DNA of 64,000 nt, taken from contig NZ_REGE01000002.1 in NCBI RefSeq assembly GCF_003688935.1, positions 268,751 to 332,750 of the forward strand, written 5' to 3'. Each line of letters starts with the position of its first letter. The stretch's first letter is position 1. Both the position numbers and the translations under genes were made by a program. The stretch comes from Corynebacterium macginleyi. Its GTDB lineage: Bacteria > Actinomycetota > Actinomycetes > Mycobacteriales > Mycobacteriaceae. A model generated the notes under the pieces. That model worked only from the letters and a program-made list of their open reading frames with translations, had not been told where the DNA came from and searched no databases. Shown piece after piece: positions 39,763 through 50,617 of the stretch.

Positions 39763-40770
39763 TCATTTCCCGCTGCGAGCAGTGTCTGAGCCGGCTTTAA
39801 CCCGCGAGTTTCCCGCGCGTTGATTGTCTTCGTCGCCGCCATCTTCCGCAGAACTCTCTGCCTGCTCGCGGTAGTAACGCGGGTCCACTTCGGCGGGGGT
39901 TTCTGGGCCCTTGCGCTGTCTGTCCAGCAAGAAAAAGAGGAGGAGGCCGGCAATAAATACAACGGCAGAGACAATGAGGTTCACACGTAAGCCGAAAATA
40001 TGGGTGGCTTCGTCTGAGCGCATGCCTTCAATGAAGAAGCGACCCAGGGTGTAGCCCACAACATAAAGGGCGAATACCCGTCCGCGCCCCAGCTTCCACG
40101 CTTTGTGCGCCCACAAGAGGAACAGGCATACCAGCACGTTCCAGATAAGCTCGTACAAGAACGTCGGGTGCACCGAGGCGATGACCTCGCCGGTAGACTG
40201 CCCGGATACTGGGGCGTACTCCCCTGCTTCATCGACGCGGTAGTAAATATCCAACGCCCAGGGAACATCGGTCGGCCGACCGTAGAGTTCCTGGTTGAAC
40301 CAGTTACCCAACCGGCCAATGCCCTGGGCAAGAATGAGCCCAGGCGCAACCGCGTCCGCAAAAGGCGCAAAGGGGATCTTTTTGATCCGAAACATTACCC
40401 ACAGCGCCGCGGCACTTAAGGCAACCGCACCCCAGATGCCAAGCCCGCCATTGGTGACCTTGAGGGCATCAACTGGGCTACAGGTATCACAGAAGTATTT
40501 CTGATTGTCCGTGATGACGTGATAAAGCCTTCCGCCCACGATACCGGCGGGGATGACGACGATGGTCGCATCCCACACGGTATCAGGATTTCCGCCCCGG
40601 GCCGTGTATCGCCGCAGCGTTATCCACATGCCTACGAGAATGCCGACTATTATGCACAACGCATACGCGTGGATAGGAATGGAGCCGAGATGCCACACCA
40701 CGCCCTGCGGCGGCGAGGGGATATTTGCAAGATTATGAGTATGCACGTAGTTAGTGTGCCTTATCGGCAT
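39763..40770 (-). CDS. lgt: Prolipoprotein diacylglyceryl transferase
   Basis: Integral membrane enzyme that transfers diacylglyceryl to the lipobox Cys of prolipoproteins, the first step of lipoprotein maturation. The 335-residue protein has about seven membrane segments with [11 protein letters not shown] and the signature [22 protein letters not shown]. The C-terminal 60 residues are polar and disordered, as in other corynebacteria. It lies between the IGPS-like gene and pyk on the same strand. Confidence 0.95.
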   Translation of the reverse strand: MPIRHTNYVHTHNLANIPSPPQGVVWHLGSIPIHAYALCIIVGILVGMWITLRRYTARGGNPDTVWDATIVVIPAGIVGGRLYHVITDNQKYFCDTCSPVDALKVTNGGLGIWGAVALSAAALWVMFRIKKIPFAPFADAVAPGLILAQGIGRLGNWFNQELYGRPTDVPWALDIYYRVDEAGEYAPVSGQSTGEVIASVHPTFLYELIWNVLVCLFLLWAHKAWKLGRGRVFALYVVGYTLGRFFIEGMRSDEATHIFGLRVNLIVSAVVFIAGLLLFFLLDRQRKGPETPAEVDPRYYREQAESSAEDGGDEDNQRAGNSRVKAGSDTARSGK

Positions 40771-40798
40771 GTCCGCCAGCTAGTTTGGGGTGAATTTT

Positions 40799-41635
40799 CT
40801 AATAACTTTTACGCGAAGGGCATGCGGGGTGTTGGCCAGCAGCCACCAGAGACCGCGCCAAAGCTGTAGGATTTTGGGCCGCCATGACGGATTCACCGAC
40901 CAATACCGCATCCGCCCCGCGGGAGGCATAGTGGAAAAGGTTGCGGGCATTATTCACCCCACCTACGGCAATGCGCAAGATAGATTCCGGCAGCCCCGGG
41001 GCGATATCGTTAAAGGCCTCCCGATTAATCTCATCAGAAGCAAGGGACCACGCATTAATCGCGATGACACTGCTGCCCGCCTTGATGGCGCGGTTAACCT
41101 CTCCACAGGTCCTCACCTCCACGATGGCCGTCATGCCCAGCGATTCCGCCCGGTCCAAAAGAGCCTCCAGCCGGGCTTGTTCTAAAAGCTCGACCTGCAA
41201 TGGGATCGCGTCGGCACCGTAACAACGCGCCTCATGGATCTGGTATGGGTCGATGATAAGGTCGCGCGCCATCATCGGTATATCGATGGCAGCGCGTGCG
41301 GTCGCCATATCCTCAAAAGAACCGTTAAAGCGCCGCATATCCGTTTGACAAGCCATCACATGCACGCCACAGCTCTCAAAGGTCCGCGCCCATTCGGCCA
41401 TCTGGTCGGCCGAACCCACGCGGGCGATTTCCCCAGCATAAGGGACTGCTCGTTTCAGTTCAGTAATCACTGAACAACCCGGCTTTAAAAGAGCCGCGCG
41501 AACATCGCGGGGCGGCTCCATATCCCGTGAGCGCGCCTTAACGTCTTGGAAGGAAATACGTGCTTCGCGCGCCGCGACATCCTCTAGCACCCCACCGACC
41601 AAGTGATCGACGGCTATGGGTGTAGGCATAAGCAC
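40799..41635 (-). CDS. Indole-3-glycerol-phosphate synthase-like protein (TrpC paralogue)
   Basis: A 278-residue beta/alpha barrel protein of the IGPS family. Glu59 and Lys61 of SVITELKRAVPYAGEI are kept, as are the second-half Glu173 (IVEVRT), Asn194 (IAINAW) and the phosphate-binding ADAVLVGESVM. Two residues normally catalytic differ: the Lys of the RKDFI motif is Arg124 (MARDLIID), and the Glu of the SESGI motif is Val224 (AVGGV). Asn-Arg of the ring-stacking motif is Asn-Ala-Trp. So synthase activity is doubtful. C. glutamicum, as I recall, has a second IGPS-like gene at this place. It sits between a Trp-associated membrane protein and lgt. Confidence 0.8.
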   Translation of the reverse strand: MLMPTPIAVDHLVGGVLEDVAAREARISFQDVKARSRDMEPPRDVRAALLKPGCSVITELKRAVPYAGEIARVGSADQMAEWARTFESCGVHVMACQTDMRRFNGSFEDMATARAAIDIPMMARDLIIDPYQIHEARCYGADAIPLQVELLEQARLEALLDRAESLGMTAIVEVRTCGEVNRAIKAGSSVIAINAWSLASDEINREAFNDIAPGLPESILRIAVGGVNNARNLFHYASRGADAVLVGESVMAAQNPTALARSLVAAGQHPACPSRKSY

Positions 41636-41715
41636 CTCCCTCCCAGCGCGATTAAAATCACACTTAGATTAACGCTATTCGAGGCGTTTCCGGAAATTGC
41701 GCGGTGCGAACGGGG

Positions 41716-42351
41716 CTATTTGCGGCCCACATCGGTCGGGTCGATATCGTTATCGAGTGCGGCCCACATCACGCGGCCGGAATCGGAGGAGGTCTCCAAA
41801 TCTTCCGCCAGCTTTTCTTGGCGGGCGGCGGGGGTATCGTATTTGCTCGAGGCTTTGACCTTGTCCCTTCCGGGGTTCCGGGCCAAGAGTACGGCGCCGA
41901 AAAACGCCAAGCCAGCGCCGAAAATAGCCACGATTGGACCGAACGTAGTGGCCTCCGTGGATACGACGCTCGCCCACTCAGAAATTGTGGCTGAGTCCAC
42001 CGCATTCTCGTTCGCGAACACCCCTTGCAATATTTTTTGCGCGCGTTCGGCATCAGCGCCGCTGGTCAGCAGGTTAATAGGACTCCATGCGGCAGCAGCC
42101 GCGGCGAGAGCACACACAATGGCCACGATGCGACGCCCTATCCGGCGCAGGGCGATTCCGGCAAGCACCCCGGTGAGGAGGACCAGCGTCGATGCCATAA
42201 GTCCTAAGGACCACGCTGAGCCCACGATCTCGTTGGTTGCCGAGCCCGATTTATCATCTTCGCTTACTGCTTTTACCCAGGTGCTGCGGGAAGAAAACCA
42301 CAGTACCGCCGTACCCACCGCAATAAGGAGCGGGCCAAGTCGCCTCGCCAT
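41716..42351 (-). CDS. Trp biosynthesis-associated membrane protein
   Basis: A 211-residue protein with four predicted membrane segments, starting [22 protein letters not shown] and with the block AWSLGLMASTLVLLTGVL. It fits the actinobacterial family named for its position next to trp genes. The soluble tail of about 55 residues is charged. Its start shares one base with the hisI stop. Function of the family is unknown. Confidence 0.8.
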   Translation of the reverse strand: MARRLGPLLIAVGTAVLWFSSRSTWVKAVSEDDKSGSATNEIVGSAWSLGLMASTLVLLTGVLAGIALRRIGRRIVAIVCALAAAAAAWSPINLLTSGADAERAQKILQGVFANENAVDSATISEWASVVSTEATTFGPIVAIFGAGLAFFGAVLLARNPGRDKVKASSKYDTPAARQEKLAEDLETSSDSGRVMWAALDNDIDPTDVGRK

Positions 42352-42713
42352 TAGGACTCATCCTTTAGAAGAACTCTCGAATCAAAGCAGGTGCGGTCAC
42401 CGGTGTGACACGCTGGGCCGCGCTGACGCACAGTTAGCACAATAGTATCGCCATCACAATCAAGACGCACACCGAGCACCTCCTGTATATTCCCAGAAGT
42501 CTCGCCCTTAATCCAATACTCACCACGCGAGCGCGAGAAGTAGGTGCCCATGCGCGTGGCCAACGTGTGCGCCAGCGCGTGGTCATCCATCCAGGCAAGC
42601 ATCAATACCTCACCGGAATCGGCCTGGGCAATAGCCGGTACAAGCCCTTGTTCATTGCGCTTGAGCTGCGCGGCTATCTGTGGGTCGAGCTCATAGTCTG
42701 CGGGATTGCTCAT
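42351..42713 (-). CDS. hisI: Phosphoribosyl-AMP cyclohydrolase
   Basis: Third step of histidine synthesis: opens the purine ring of PRAMP. The 120-residue protein has [18 protein letters not shown] [12 protein letters not shown] with the metal Asp residues and the Cys pair [12 protein letters not shown]. It is monofunctional; the pyrophosphohydrolase hisE is not in this cluster, as in C. glutamicum. Four-base overlap with hisF. Confidence 0.95.
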   Translation of the reverse strand: MSNPADYELDPQIAAQLKRNEQGLVPAIAQADSGEVLMLAWMDDHALAHTLATRMGTYFSRSRGEYWIKGETSGNIQEVLGVRLDCDGDTIVLTVRQRGPACHTGDRTCFDSRVLLKDES

Positions 42714-43480
42714 CGGCGCACCTCGTATCCGGAGTCCGCCAGGGCCTTTTTGACCTCGCCAATTTCTACCTCTCCAAAGTGAAAAATACTCGCTGCCAGC
42801 ACGGCATCGGCACCAGCTCCGATGGCGGGTGGAAAATCCGCTACCGCACCTGCCCCGCCGGAGGCAATGACGGGAATGTGCACCGTTTCCCGCACCGCGC
42901 GCAGAAGCTCAAGGTCGAATCCACCCTTCGTGCCATCTGCGTCCATGGAATTTAAAAGGATCTCCCCCACGCCTAGCTCCGCCCCGGTGCGGGACCAGTC
43001 GACTGCATCGATGCCAGCCGATGTCGTGCCGCCGTGCGTTGTAACTTCAAACCCCGATGGTGCGTGTGCTGCATCGGTACGCCGTGCGTCTACGGATAAT
43101 ACGATGCACTGCGAACCAAAGACTTCTGCCAATTCGCGGAGCAATTCGGGATTAGCAATCGCGGCGGTATTGATCGACACCTTATCAGCGCCTGTACGCA
43201 AGAGCTCGCGCACATCGTTAACGCTGCGCACTCCCCCGCCCACTGTAAGGGGGATAAAGACCTGATCGGCGGTGCGGCGTACTACATCGAGCATGGTGGA
43301 ACGACCGTGCTTGGATGCGGAGACATCGAGAAAAGTCAGTTCATCTGCCCCTAGTTCTTCATAGCGCGCGGCCAATTCCACGGGGTCCCCTGCATCGCGC
43401 AGGTGAGCAAAATTCACGCCCTTGACTACGCGGCCTTGATCCACATCAAGGCAGGGAATAATGCGTACGGCTACAGCCAT
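42710..43480 (-). CDS. hisF: Imidazole glycerol phosphate synthase, cyclase subunit
   Basis: Cyclase half of IGP synthase; takes ammonia from HisH and makes imidazole glycerol phosphate and AICAR. The 256-residue barrel has [17 protein letters not shown] at the N-terminus (catalytic Asp11) and the second catalytic Asp in VLSVDARR. Phosphate-binding glycines lie in VGGGVRS and ASGGAGA. It is 34 bases downstream of the IMPase gene. Confidence 0.96.
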   Translation of the reverse strand: MAVAVRIIPCLDVDQGRVVKGVNFAHLRDAGDPVELAARYEELGADELTFLDVSASKHGRSTMLDVVRRTADQVFIPLTVGGGVRSVNDVRELLRTGADKVSINTAAIANPELLRELAEVFGSQCIVLSVDARRTDAAHAPSGFEVTTHGGTTSAGIDAVDWSRTGAELGVGEILLNSMDADGTKGGFDLELLRAVRETVHIPVIASGGAGAVADFPPAIGAGADAVLAASIFHFGEVEIGEVKKALADSGYEVRR

Positions 43481-43514
43481 GCGGGGCTGCCTCCTTCTCA
43501 GGTCGGTAGAGGGA

Positions 43515-44288
43515 TTAGTCTAAGTTGTGAGACAGGTTCTTCAGGATTGTCTCGTGCACCTGCGGGGTACCAGAAACCATACCCCGCGACTGCGCGGTCC
43601 ACGGATTGCCCTGTGGATCCGTAACGATGCCCCCGGCTGCCTTCACCAGAAGCGCCCCCGCTGCGTTATCCCACGGATGCGGCGAGAAATTGACGGCACC
43701 GTCAAAAACTCCCTGCGCCACGAAAGCATTATCGAGCCCCACCGAGCCCGTCATGCGCGGGCGCAAGCCGGTTTCGCGCAGTTGGTGGATTACCGCGGTC
43801 GGCAGGGAGGAAGAACACCCCACGTGCCCCCGGGCTTCATCGAATTCCGGGGATTCTTTCCCGCCACTGAACCCGCCGGATGGCCCTCCCACAGAACGCA
43901 ACGGCGAGCCATCGCTGGCAACCACGCGCCTGCCCAGGAGGGGAAAATCAGAAATCGCCGCTACAGGCTGGCCTTCGTGGATCAGGGCGACCAGGATGCC
44001 GGCGAGGGGGTTTCCCGCAGAATAATTTGCGGTCCCATCGATCGGATCGACAACCCACACGGTGTCATGAATGTTACCGCCGGATTCCTCCCCGTAGACC
44101 GGTATACCGGTCATCTGCTGCAGAATATCGCGCAGCCGCTTTTCGATGGTCACATCCACCTCAGTAGCGAAATCACCCCGGCTTTTGACATAGGCCGGAG
44201 GCACCCCGATGCCGGATCGAAAGATAGGCTCGACCTGGTCAACGGCCGCCTCGGCGAGAGCCACCAACTCGCGCGGATCCATCATCAC
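43515..44288 (-). CDS. Inositol monophosphatase family protein
   Basis: A 257-residue IMPase-fold phosphatase. The metal-binding Glu of [11 protein letters not shown], the [14 protein letters not shown] block and the late [15 protein letters not shown] are all present. In C. glutamicum the gene at this place is called impA, and its role in histidine synthesis is not settled; the histidinol-phosphatase HisN of that species is another family member encoded elsewhere. Start of this gene abuts the hisA stop. Confidence 0.88.
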   Translation of the reverse strand: MMMDPRELVALAEAAVDQVEPIFRSGIGVPPAYVKSRGDFATEVDVTIEKRLRDILQQMTGIPVYGEESGGNIHDTVWVVDPIDGTANYSAGNPLAGILVALIHEGQPVAAISDFPLLGRRVVASDGSPLRSVGGPSGGFSGGKESPEFDEARGHVGCSSSLPTAVIHQLRETGLRPRMTGSVGLDNAFVAQGVFDGAVNFSPHPWDNAAGALLVKAAGGIVTDPQGNPWTAQSRGMVSGTPQVHETILKNLSHNLD

Positions 44289-45077
44289 TTACTCTTCCTC
44301 GGGGTCAATAGGATCGATGGGTACCTCTGCGGGAAGCGGCTCTACCTCTGCTACCGCCGCTAGTGCCTCTTCCAAGCTGAAGTTTCCTTCATACAGTGCC
44401 TTGCCGATGATCGCCGAATCAATGCCCTCATTTTCATACCGTGCAAGCTCACGGAGATCTGCCAAAGAGGAAATGCCGCCGGAGGCGGTCACCTTAGCAT
44501 CGGTGGCCATTGCTACCTCCCGCAGCAATTCCACATTGGGCCCAGTCAGCGTTCCATCTTTGGACACATCCGTGACCACAAAGCGCCGACATCCTGCGGC
44601 ATCGAGGCGCTCGAGTACCTCCCAGAGATTTCCACCATCAGAGACCCAGCCATTACCCTTCGTGCGCCACTCGCCTTCTTCTAAGCGCACAGCCAAATCA
44701 ACGGCGACTTTCTCGCCATACTGGCCAAGGATCTTTTCTATCCACTCCGGGTTTTCTAAGGCGGCGGTACCAATATTGATGCGGTTCGCGCCGGTAGCCA
44801 GCGCGCGCTCTACCCCGGCATCATCGCGGATACCGCCGGTAAGCTCGACATTAATGCCAAGTTCTTGGGTAATCCCCGCCATCTGGGCGTGATTGGAACC
44901 GCGGTTAAAAGCAGCATCGAGGTCAACAAAGTGCAGCCACTGGGAGCCTTGGCGCTGCCACTCGAGAGCGGCATCCCGCGGGGAGCCGTAGACCTTTTCG
45001 GTGCCGGCCTCTCCCTGATCCAAGCGCACGGCCTTGCCACCGGCGACATCGACTGCAGGCAAAAGCGTAAAAGTCAT
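44289..45077 (-). CDS. hisA: ProFAR isomerase
   Basis: Fourth step of histidine synthesis: Amadori rearrangement of ProFAR to PRFAR. The 262-residue barrel has [21 protein letters not shown] (catalytic Asp), the [11 protein letters not shown] block and [11 protein letters not shown] phosphate site. Whether it also does the TrpF reaction, as PriA does in some actinobacteria, cannot be read from these motifs alone. The C-terminal 20 residues (Glu/Pro-rich) extend beyond the usual end. Confidence 0.95.
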   Translation of the reverse strand: MTFTLLPAVDVAGGKAVRLDQGEAGTEKVYGSPRDAALEWQRQGSQWLHFVDLDAAFNRGSNHAQMAGITQELGINVELTGGIRDDAGVERALATGANRINIGTAALENPEWIEKILGQYGEKVAVDLAVRLEEGEWRTKGNGWVSDGGNLWEVLERLDAAGCRRFVVTDVSKDGTLTGPNVELLREVAMATDAKVTASGGISSLADLRELARYENEGIDSAIIGKALYEGNFSLEEALAAVAEVEPLPAEVPIDPIDPEEE

Positions 45078-45090
45078 GGTTCCATCCTAC

Positions 45091-45723
45091 CTAGAGCGTG
45101 TGCATCCAGTTTTCCAATAACTGCGCGCCCGCATCCCCTGATTTTTCGGGATGGAATTGCGTGGCCCAGAGCGCGCCATTTTCCACCGCCGCTACAAAAG
45201 AATCACCGGCGTGTGCACACCAGCTGACCAACGGCGGTCGGGTAATGGAAGTTTCTAATTCCCACCGGCGTACCCCGTAGGAATGCACAAAATAAAACCG
45301 CTCGTCGGAGTTAAGCCCGGTAAACATGGCGCTATCATTTGGCATCTCAATGGTGTTCCAGCCCATGTGCGGCAAAACGGCAGAGTGCAGGCGCTCGACC
45401 GTACCCGGCCATTCACCGCAACCCGCGGAATGGATTCCGTGCTCTACCCCGGCATCAAAAAGCACCTGCATGCCCACACAAATACCCATGACCGGTCGCT
45501 CTCCTGCCAGGCGTTGGCCGATGACCCGCGGCCCGTTGACGGCCTTCAGCCCTTTCATGCAGGCATCGAACGCGCCCACGCCGGGAACCAGCAACCCGTC
45601 GGCCTCGAGGGCCCAATACGGATCCGCAGTAACGGTTACCTCCGCACCAACGCGCTCGAGAGCGCGCTGGACCGAGCGAATATTGCCCGCACCGTAGTCC
45701 AATAACACCACCGTTTTTGTCAT
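45091..45723 (-). CDS. hisH: Imidazole glycerol phosphate synthase, glutamine amidotransferase subunit
   Basis: Glutaminase half of IGP synthase, feeding ammonia to HisF. The 210-residue class I amidotransferase has the nucleophile in [12 protein letters not shown], and the His/Glu of the triad in TQFHPEKSG. Also [10 protein letters not shown] at the N-terminus. Starts four bases after the MFS stop, so they are probably co-translated. Confidence 0.96.
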   Translation of the reverse strand: MTKTVVLLDYGAGNIRSVQRALERVGAEVTVTADPYWALEADGLLVPGVGAFDACMKGLKAVNGPRVIGQRLAGERPVMGICVGMQVLFDAGVEHGIHSAGCGEWPGTVERLHSAVLPHMGWNTIEMPNDSAMFTGLNSDERFYFVHSYGVRRWELETSITRPPLVSWCAHAGDSFVAAVENGALWATQFHPEKSGDAGAQLLENWMHTL

Positions 45724-45726
45724 GGG

Positions 45727-46977
45727 CTATACCTTACGCATTCGACGCAACCGCGTGCGGATATCGTTGGTCTCGCTGATGCGAGTCCGACCCAAAATGA
45801 AGTCAGTCGTGGTCAAGGCCAATCCGACAATGAGGATCGCAACCCCCACTCCGAAGGCACCGCCGTAGCCATAGCCGGCCACCAAAGCACCAAGCAGAGT
45901 CGAACCGAGGCCGGTGCCACTATCGTAGAAAATATTCCAAATGGCCGAAGCCTCCGAGACCCGTTCGCGGGGAAGCCGGTCGAACATCGATAGCAAGGCC
46001 TCGTTTTGCGCTATACCGAAGGCTCCACCGAAAAGAACGGCGCCGAGCACCAGCCAGAAAATGGAGCTTTCCATAAATAGGGTCAAAGAAATCGTCCCGA
46101 CGCCGATGATCGCCATGATCTGGCTCGGAAGGTACAGGCTGCCAGGGGCGCCGGTGCGGTCTGCCACGACGCCTGCGAAGTACCGGAATATCATGGCCGC
46201 ACCGCCCACGATGGACAACATGACACCAGCAAGGCTGGCACCCTTTGCGGCATCAAGTTGCTGCATCGCGGGAGATAGAAATGAGGAAATGGCGCCGTAG
46301 CTCATGGAGAAAGTCGTCAAGGCAAGAGCCGGGACCGCCACTAACTTCCAGGTAGGAACGCGGATAATATTGACTTCCTCGTCGTTATCCTCGGCCAAGG
46401 TGACCTTAATTTTAGGGATGCGCAGGCACATTGCAAAGCCCAAGAAACCGATGAAACCAGCGGTAATATAGGTGGAGGCATAACCTAAGGAATCCGCCAT
46501 AAACAGGCCGAGCGGCAAGAAGATCATCTGTCCAAAGCCAGTGAATACGCCGATCATTCCGGTGGCCTTGCCCAGCAGGCGCACCGGGGAAAGCTCAGCA
46601 ATGAGAGCGGATTCGGACACGGTCAGAGCACCAAAGCCGACCCCGCGTATGGCGGAAAACAGCAAGACGATCCAGGCGTCGGTGCCCAGCAGGTGACCGA
46701 AAGCCGGAACGCCTAAGGTAAAGGCAGAAAGCGCCATCACTCGCCGGTAGCCCCAGCGGCGCAATAGCCACGGCGATATGATCTGCGTGGCAACGGTAGC
46801 GGCCATAAAGATACCGGTGGACCCACCCGCCAAAGTTGCGGAACCGCCAGAGTCAATGACGGCCAGCGGCACCACGGGAAGCAAGATGGACCAGGCGCCA
46901 AAGGCGGCAGCGATGGCTACCATCGTCGGCGTATAGCCGGGTATCTTCCAAATATTGGTCTCTTGGAATTCGCTCAT
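45727..46977 (-). CDS. MFS transporter in the his operon
   Basis: A 416-residue major facilitator with about 12 membrane segments. The N-terminus has PGYTPTMVAIAAAFGAWS, the loop LLRRWGYRRVMALSAF carries the family loop pattern, and the middle loop is charged. It lies between a 52-residue membrane protein and hisH. C. glutamicum has an MFS gene at the same place (orf2 of the his operon). Substrate is unknown; its conservation in the operon allows a guess at histidine or an intermediate, but no direct evidence exists. Confidence 0.85.
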   Translation of the reverse strand: MSEFQETNIWKIPGYTPTMVAIAAAFGAWSILLPVVPLAVIDSGGSATLAGGSTGIFMAATVATQIISPWLLRRWGYRRVMALSAFTLGVPAFGHLLGTDAWIVLLFSAIRGVGFGALTVSESALIAELSPVRLLGKATGMIGVFTGFGQMIFLPLGLFMADSLGYASTYITAGFIGFLGFAMCLRIPKIKVTLAEDNDEEVNIIRVPTWKLVAVPALALTTFSMSYGAISSFLSPAMQQLDAAKGASLAGVMLSIVGGAAMIFRYFAGVVADRTGAPGSLYLPSQIMAIIGVGTISLTLFMESSIFWLVLGAVLFGGAFGIAQNEALLSMFDRLPRERVSEASAIWNIFYDSGTGLGSTLLGALVAGYGYGGAFGVGVAILIVGLALTTTDFILGRTRISETNDIRTRLRRMRKV

Positions 46978-47132
46978 TTACTAAAGCCTCCCACCATCCA
47001 GGCGATGGCCGCGACCACAGTAATCACGGCTAAAAGCGCGGCGACGACCGTCAAAAACTTCGAGTCCTGCTGATAGGCAGACCAAGCTCCACCTACCAAA
47101 AGGCCTGCCAGCAAAAATAGGACAAGGATCAT
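46974..47132 (-). CDS. Small membrane protein in the his operon (orf1)
   Basis: A 52-residue protein with two hydrophobic segments, starting MILVLFLLAGLLVGGAWSAY and ending AWMVGGFSK. The ATG at 47132 lies 12 bases after the hisB stop, and its own TGA overlaps the ATG of the MFS gene by four bases (ATGA). The tight fit at both ends supports a real gene. C. glutamicum has a small open reading frame in the same position. Its function is unknown. Confidence 0.75.
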   Translation of the reverse strand: MILVLFLLAGLLVGGAWSAYQQDSKFLTVVAALLAVITVVAAIAWMVGGFSK

Positions 47133-47144
47133 AAACTGCACGGG

Positions 47145-47747
47145 CTACAGAGCTCCCTTCGTCGAAGGGATACCAGTCTGGCGCGGATCATGGTCCACGG
47201 CTATGCGAAGCGCGCGGGCTACCGCCTTGTATTCCGCCTCTGTCACATGATGCGGATCGCGGCCGTAACGAACGTTAATGTGCAGGGTCATGGCTGCATG
47301 AGTAGCCAGCGTTTCGAAGAAGTGAAGGTTAATCACTGTGGCATAGTGCCCGCCGATGGTCTGCCACTGGAGGTTCTCTGGCTCGCCATTCATCACAAAA
47401 TACGCGCGGCCCGAAAAGTCCACCACTGCTTCTACCAAGGATTCATCCATAGGCAGCAATTGGGAACCAAAGCGACGAATCCCGGACTTATTCCCCACAG
47501 CTTCGCGGAGTGCCTGGCCTAATACGATGGCGGTATCTTCCACCGTGTGGTGGGCGTCGACCTCCACGTCACCGACGGCCTGTACTTTGAGGTCAAATAG
47601 TCCGTGTGCGGCAAACGCGGTAAGCATATGGTCAAAGAACGGCAGCCCGGTGGAAATATCGCTTATCCCAGTGCCGTCCAGGTCGATGGAAACAGTGATG
47701 TCTGATTCCGAGGTTGCTCTGCGGGCACGCCCCACCCGGTTTGTCAT
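47145..47747 (-). CDS. hisB: Imidazoleglycerol-phosphate dehydratase
   Basis: Sixth step of histidine synthesis. The 200-residue monofunctional enzyme has the duplicated metal motifs [14 protein letters not shown] and [17 protein letters not shown]. It also has [19 protein letters not shown]. Three bases separate it from hisC. A fused histidinol-phosphatase domain, as in E. coli, is absent. Confidence 0.96.
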   Translation of the reverse strand: MTNRVGRARRATSESDITVSIDLDGTGISDISTGLPFFDHMLTAFAAHGLFDLKVQAVGDVEVDAHHTVEDTAIVLGQALREAVGNKSGIRRFGSQLLPMDESLVEAVVDFSGRAYFVMNGEPENLQWQTIGGHYATVINLHFFETLATHAAMTLHINVRYGRDPHHVTEAEYKAVARALRIAVDHDPRQTGIPSTKGAL

Positions 47748-47750
47748 ATC

Positions 47751-48863
<1,113 letters not shown>

Positions 48864-50174
48864 TTATTTCTCCTCGAATCGGGCGCGGATAGCCTCCCCG
48901 TGGGCGGGTAGGTGTTCTGCATTAGCAAAGGCGATGACGTGCGGGGCGATCTCCTCCAGGGCAGCGCGGTCATAATCGATGAGATTGACCGGCCGGAGGA
49001 AGGTATGGGTGGACAGACCCGCAGAAAACCGCGCCGTACCCGAGGTGGGCAGCACGTGGTTGGAGCCAGCGGAATAATCCCCCAAGGGCACCGGGGAATA
49101 CGCGCCGACGAAGATGGCGCCGGCGTGGTTGATGCACTCCGCCACCGCGCGCGGATTCGCGGTGTGGATTTCTAGATGCTCGGCGGCATAAGCATTCGCC
49201 ACGGCAATGCCCGCGTCCACGGAATCCACCAGCACAATTCCGGATTGCTCGCCTGTCAGTGCCTCCGCGGCGCGAACGGAGTTTTCAGTTGCCGTATATC
49301 GGCGCTCGACTTCCTGTTGCACCTGCTGGGCCATGCTTTCCGATGCCGTGATCAGCACGCTCGCCGCCATCGGATCATGCTCTGCCTGGGAGATAAGATC
49401 GTAGGCCACATAGACGGGGTTTGCGGTCTCATCCGCCAAGATGGCAATCTCGGTCGGGCCTGCCTCCGCATCGGTGCCCACTACACCGCGCACCGCCCTT
49501 TTCGCCGCCGCGACAAAAATGTTGCCCGGCCCAGTAATTATATCCACGGGATCTAAGTCTTGTTTCACATCGCCGTAGGCCAAAAGCGCGACCGCCTGAC
49601 CACCACCGACGGCCCATACTTCCTCCACACCTAGCATGTAGCACGTGGCCAAAACTGTGGGGTGCGGCAAACCACCGTGGTCCTTTTGCGGCGGAGAGGC
49701 TACCACCAAGCTCGAAACACCGGCCTCCTGCGCGGGCACGGTATTCATGATCACCGATGACGGGTAAACCGCCTTACCTCCAGGCACGTAGAGGCCCACG
49801 CGCTCGATAGGGCGGAAAACTTCAGTCACCGTGGCGCCAGGGGCCAGCTCCGTGACGTGCGAATCAGGCTTTTGGTCCGCATGCACGCGCCGCACCCGCG
49901 CAATGGAGGCCTCGATGGCCGCACGTTCCTGGGGATCAAGTTCTTCGGCGGACCGCCGTAAATCCGCCAGAGGGACCCGCAGGGACGGCGGGCGCACCCC
50001 ATCGAATTGCTCCCCAAAATCCAGTGCTGCCCGGGCACCTTCTTCGCGCACCTTATTCACGATTGGAACAACAGTCCCCATAACGGAATTCACATCGGTG
50101 CCACCGCGCGGAAGAACGCGGCGCAGCGTGGCGGGACGTAGCTGTTGACCGCGGAGATCGATAGTTCGAAGCAT
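48864..50174 (-). CDS. hisD: Histidinol dehydrogenase
   Basis: Last two steps of histidine synthesis: oxidises histidinol to histidine with two NAD+. The 436-residue protein has the conserved [34 protein letters not shown], the catalytic Glu/His region AAEHLEIHT, and [18 protein letters not shown] chose the ATG at 50174 ([10 protein letters not shown]), which matches the family start; an upstream TTG at 50222 would add 16 unrelated residues. First structural gene of the his cluster. Confidence 0.95.
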   Translation of the reverse strand: MLRTIDLRGQQLRPATLRRVLPRGGTDVNSVMGTVVPIVNKVREEGARAALDFGEQFDGVRPPSLRVPLADLRRSAEELDPQERAAIEASIARVRRVHADQKPDSHVTELAPGATVTEVFRPIERVGLYVPGGKAVYPSSVIMNTVPAQEAGVSSLVVASPPQKDHGGLPHPTVLATCYMLGVEEVWAVGGGQAVALLAYGDVKQDLDPVDIITGPGNIFVAAAKRAVRGVVGTDAEAGPTEIAILADETANPVYVAYDLISQAEHDPMAASVLITASESMAQQVQQEVERRYTATENSVRAAEALTGEQSGIVLVDSVDAGIAVANAYAAEHLEIHTANPRAVAECINHAGAIFVGAYSPVPLGDYSAGSNHVLPTSGTARFSAGLSTHTFLRPVNLIDYDRAALEEIAPHVIAFANAEHLPAHGEAIRARFEEK

Positions 50175-50345
50175 TCCTGGCTCACTTTCTGGTTGATCAC
50201 CGTGGGCTATATCTGTAGACAAGCCAATATACTATCGCCTCAAACGCCGCGGTAGCGCCTTCTTGGCCGGTTAATTCGCAACAAATTCCAGCAATAGCGA
50301 GTGCGTGGTGCATAATTTTTCCTAGTGGACTTCCCGCCCCACGAG
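50175..50345 (-). promoter_or_regulatory. Leader of the his operon with a candidate attenuator
   Basis: The 170 bases before hisD are free of other genes and hold two signals. First, 5'-AGGAAAAATTATGCACCACGC (minus strand, from about 50322) is a ribosome binding site and start codon followed by two His codons CAC. Second, AAGGCGCTACCGCGG (50247-50261) matches the T-box consensus AGGGTGGNACCGCGG at 12 of 15 bases but lacks the TGG that binds the tRNA end. GGCCAA and TTGGCT further on can pair. A structured leader with a proposed T-box has been described for C. glutamicum hisD. I read this as a histidine-responsive leader, mechanism open. Confidence 0.45.
50197..50313 (-). CDS. Short leader ORF beginning Met-His-His
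   Basis: A 38-codon frame with a good ribosome binding site (AGGA, six bases before ATG) begins [16 protein letters not shown] and ends YRYSPR at a TGA about 20 bases before hisD. It covers the T-box-like motif. Two adjacent His codons at its very start suit a leader peptide, but classical His leaders carry many more. It could also be an open frame by chance. Confidence 0.25.
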   Translation of the reverse strand: MHHALAIAGICCELTGQEGATAAFEAIVYWLVYRYSPR

Positions 50346-50387
50346 GAACTCGTCACTTCGAGCGTTGAGCCTAGATCCCCGTTGGCC

Positions 50388-50617
50388 TTAGTAGAGCAGG
50401 CTGACGATGTGATTGTCTACGCTCACCTTGGAAATGCCCGCCGCAACTTTGCCACGGATCGGAAGCGACCGCTTTCATAGCTAAGGTGATATCGGCCCCT
50501 GTGCGCTGGTCAACTCCACAGCCAAGACCAGGTGGTCCAGGTTTTTAAGCTAGAGCCGCGACGCTATCGTGCATGCACTCGATAACATTGCGCGGGAATT
50601 TTGCGATAGCTGGCCGG
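50388..50617 (-). pseudogene. Probable decayed minus-strand gene, family unknown
   Basis: Directly downstream of the membrane-protein stop, minus-strand frames read in sequence as NRPAIAKFPRNVIECMHDSVA, then NLDHLVLAVELTSAQ, then TGADITLAMKAVASDP, then GKVAAGISKVSVDNHIVSLL followed by Tyr and TAA (50388-50390). Each piece is in a different frame from the one before, as after small indels. The last block has strongly GC-rich third positions. I cannot name a family. Reading by frame-hopping can create false patterns, hence the modest confidence. Confidence 0.4.

Noticed and set aside
50325..50480. A 51-codon GTG-started plus-strand frame (VDFPPHEELVTSSVEPRS...)
   Set aside because: No ribosome binding site and no family match; the opposite strand carries the his leader and a more protein-like remnant over the same bases.
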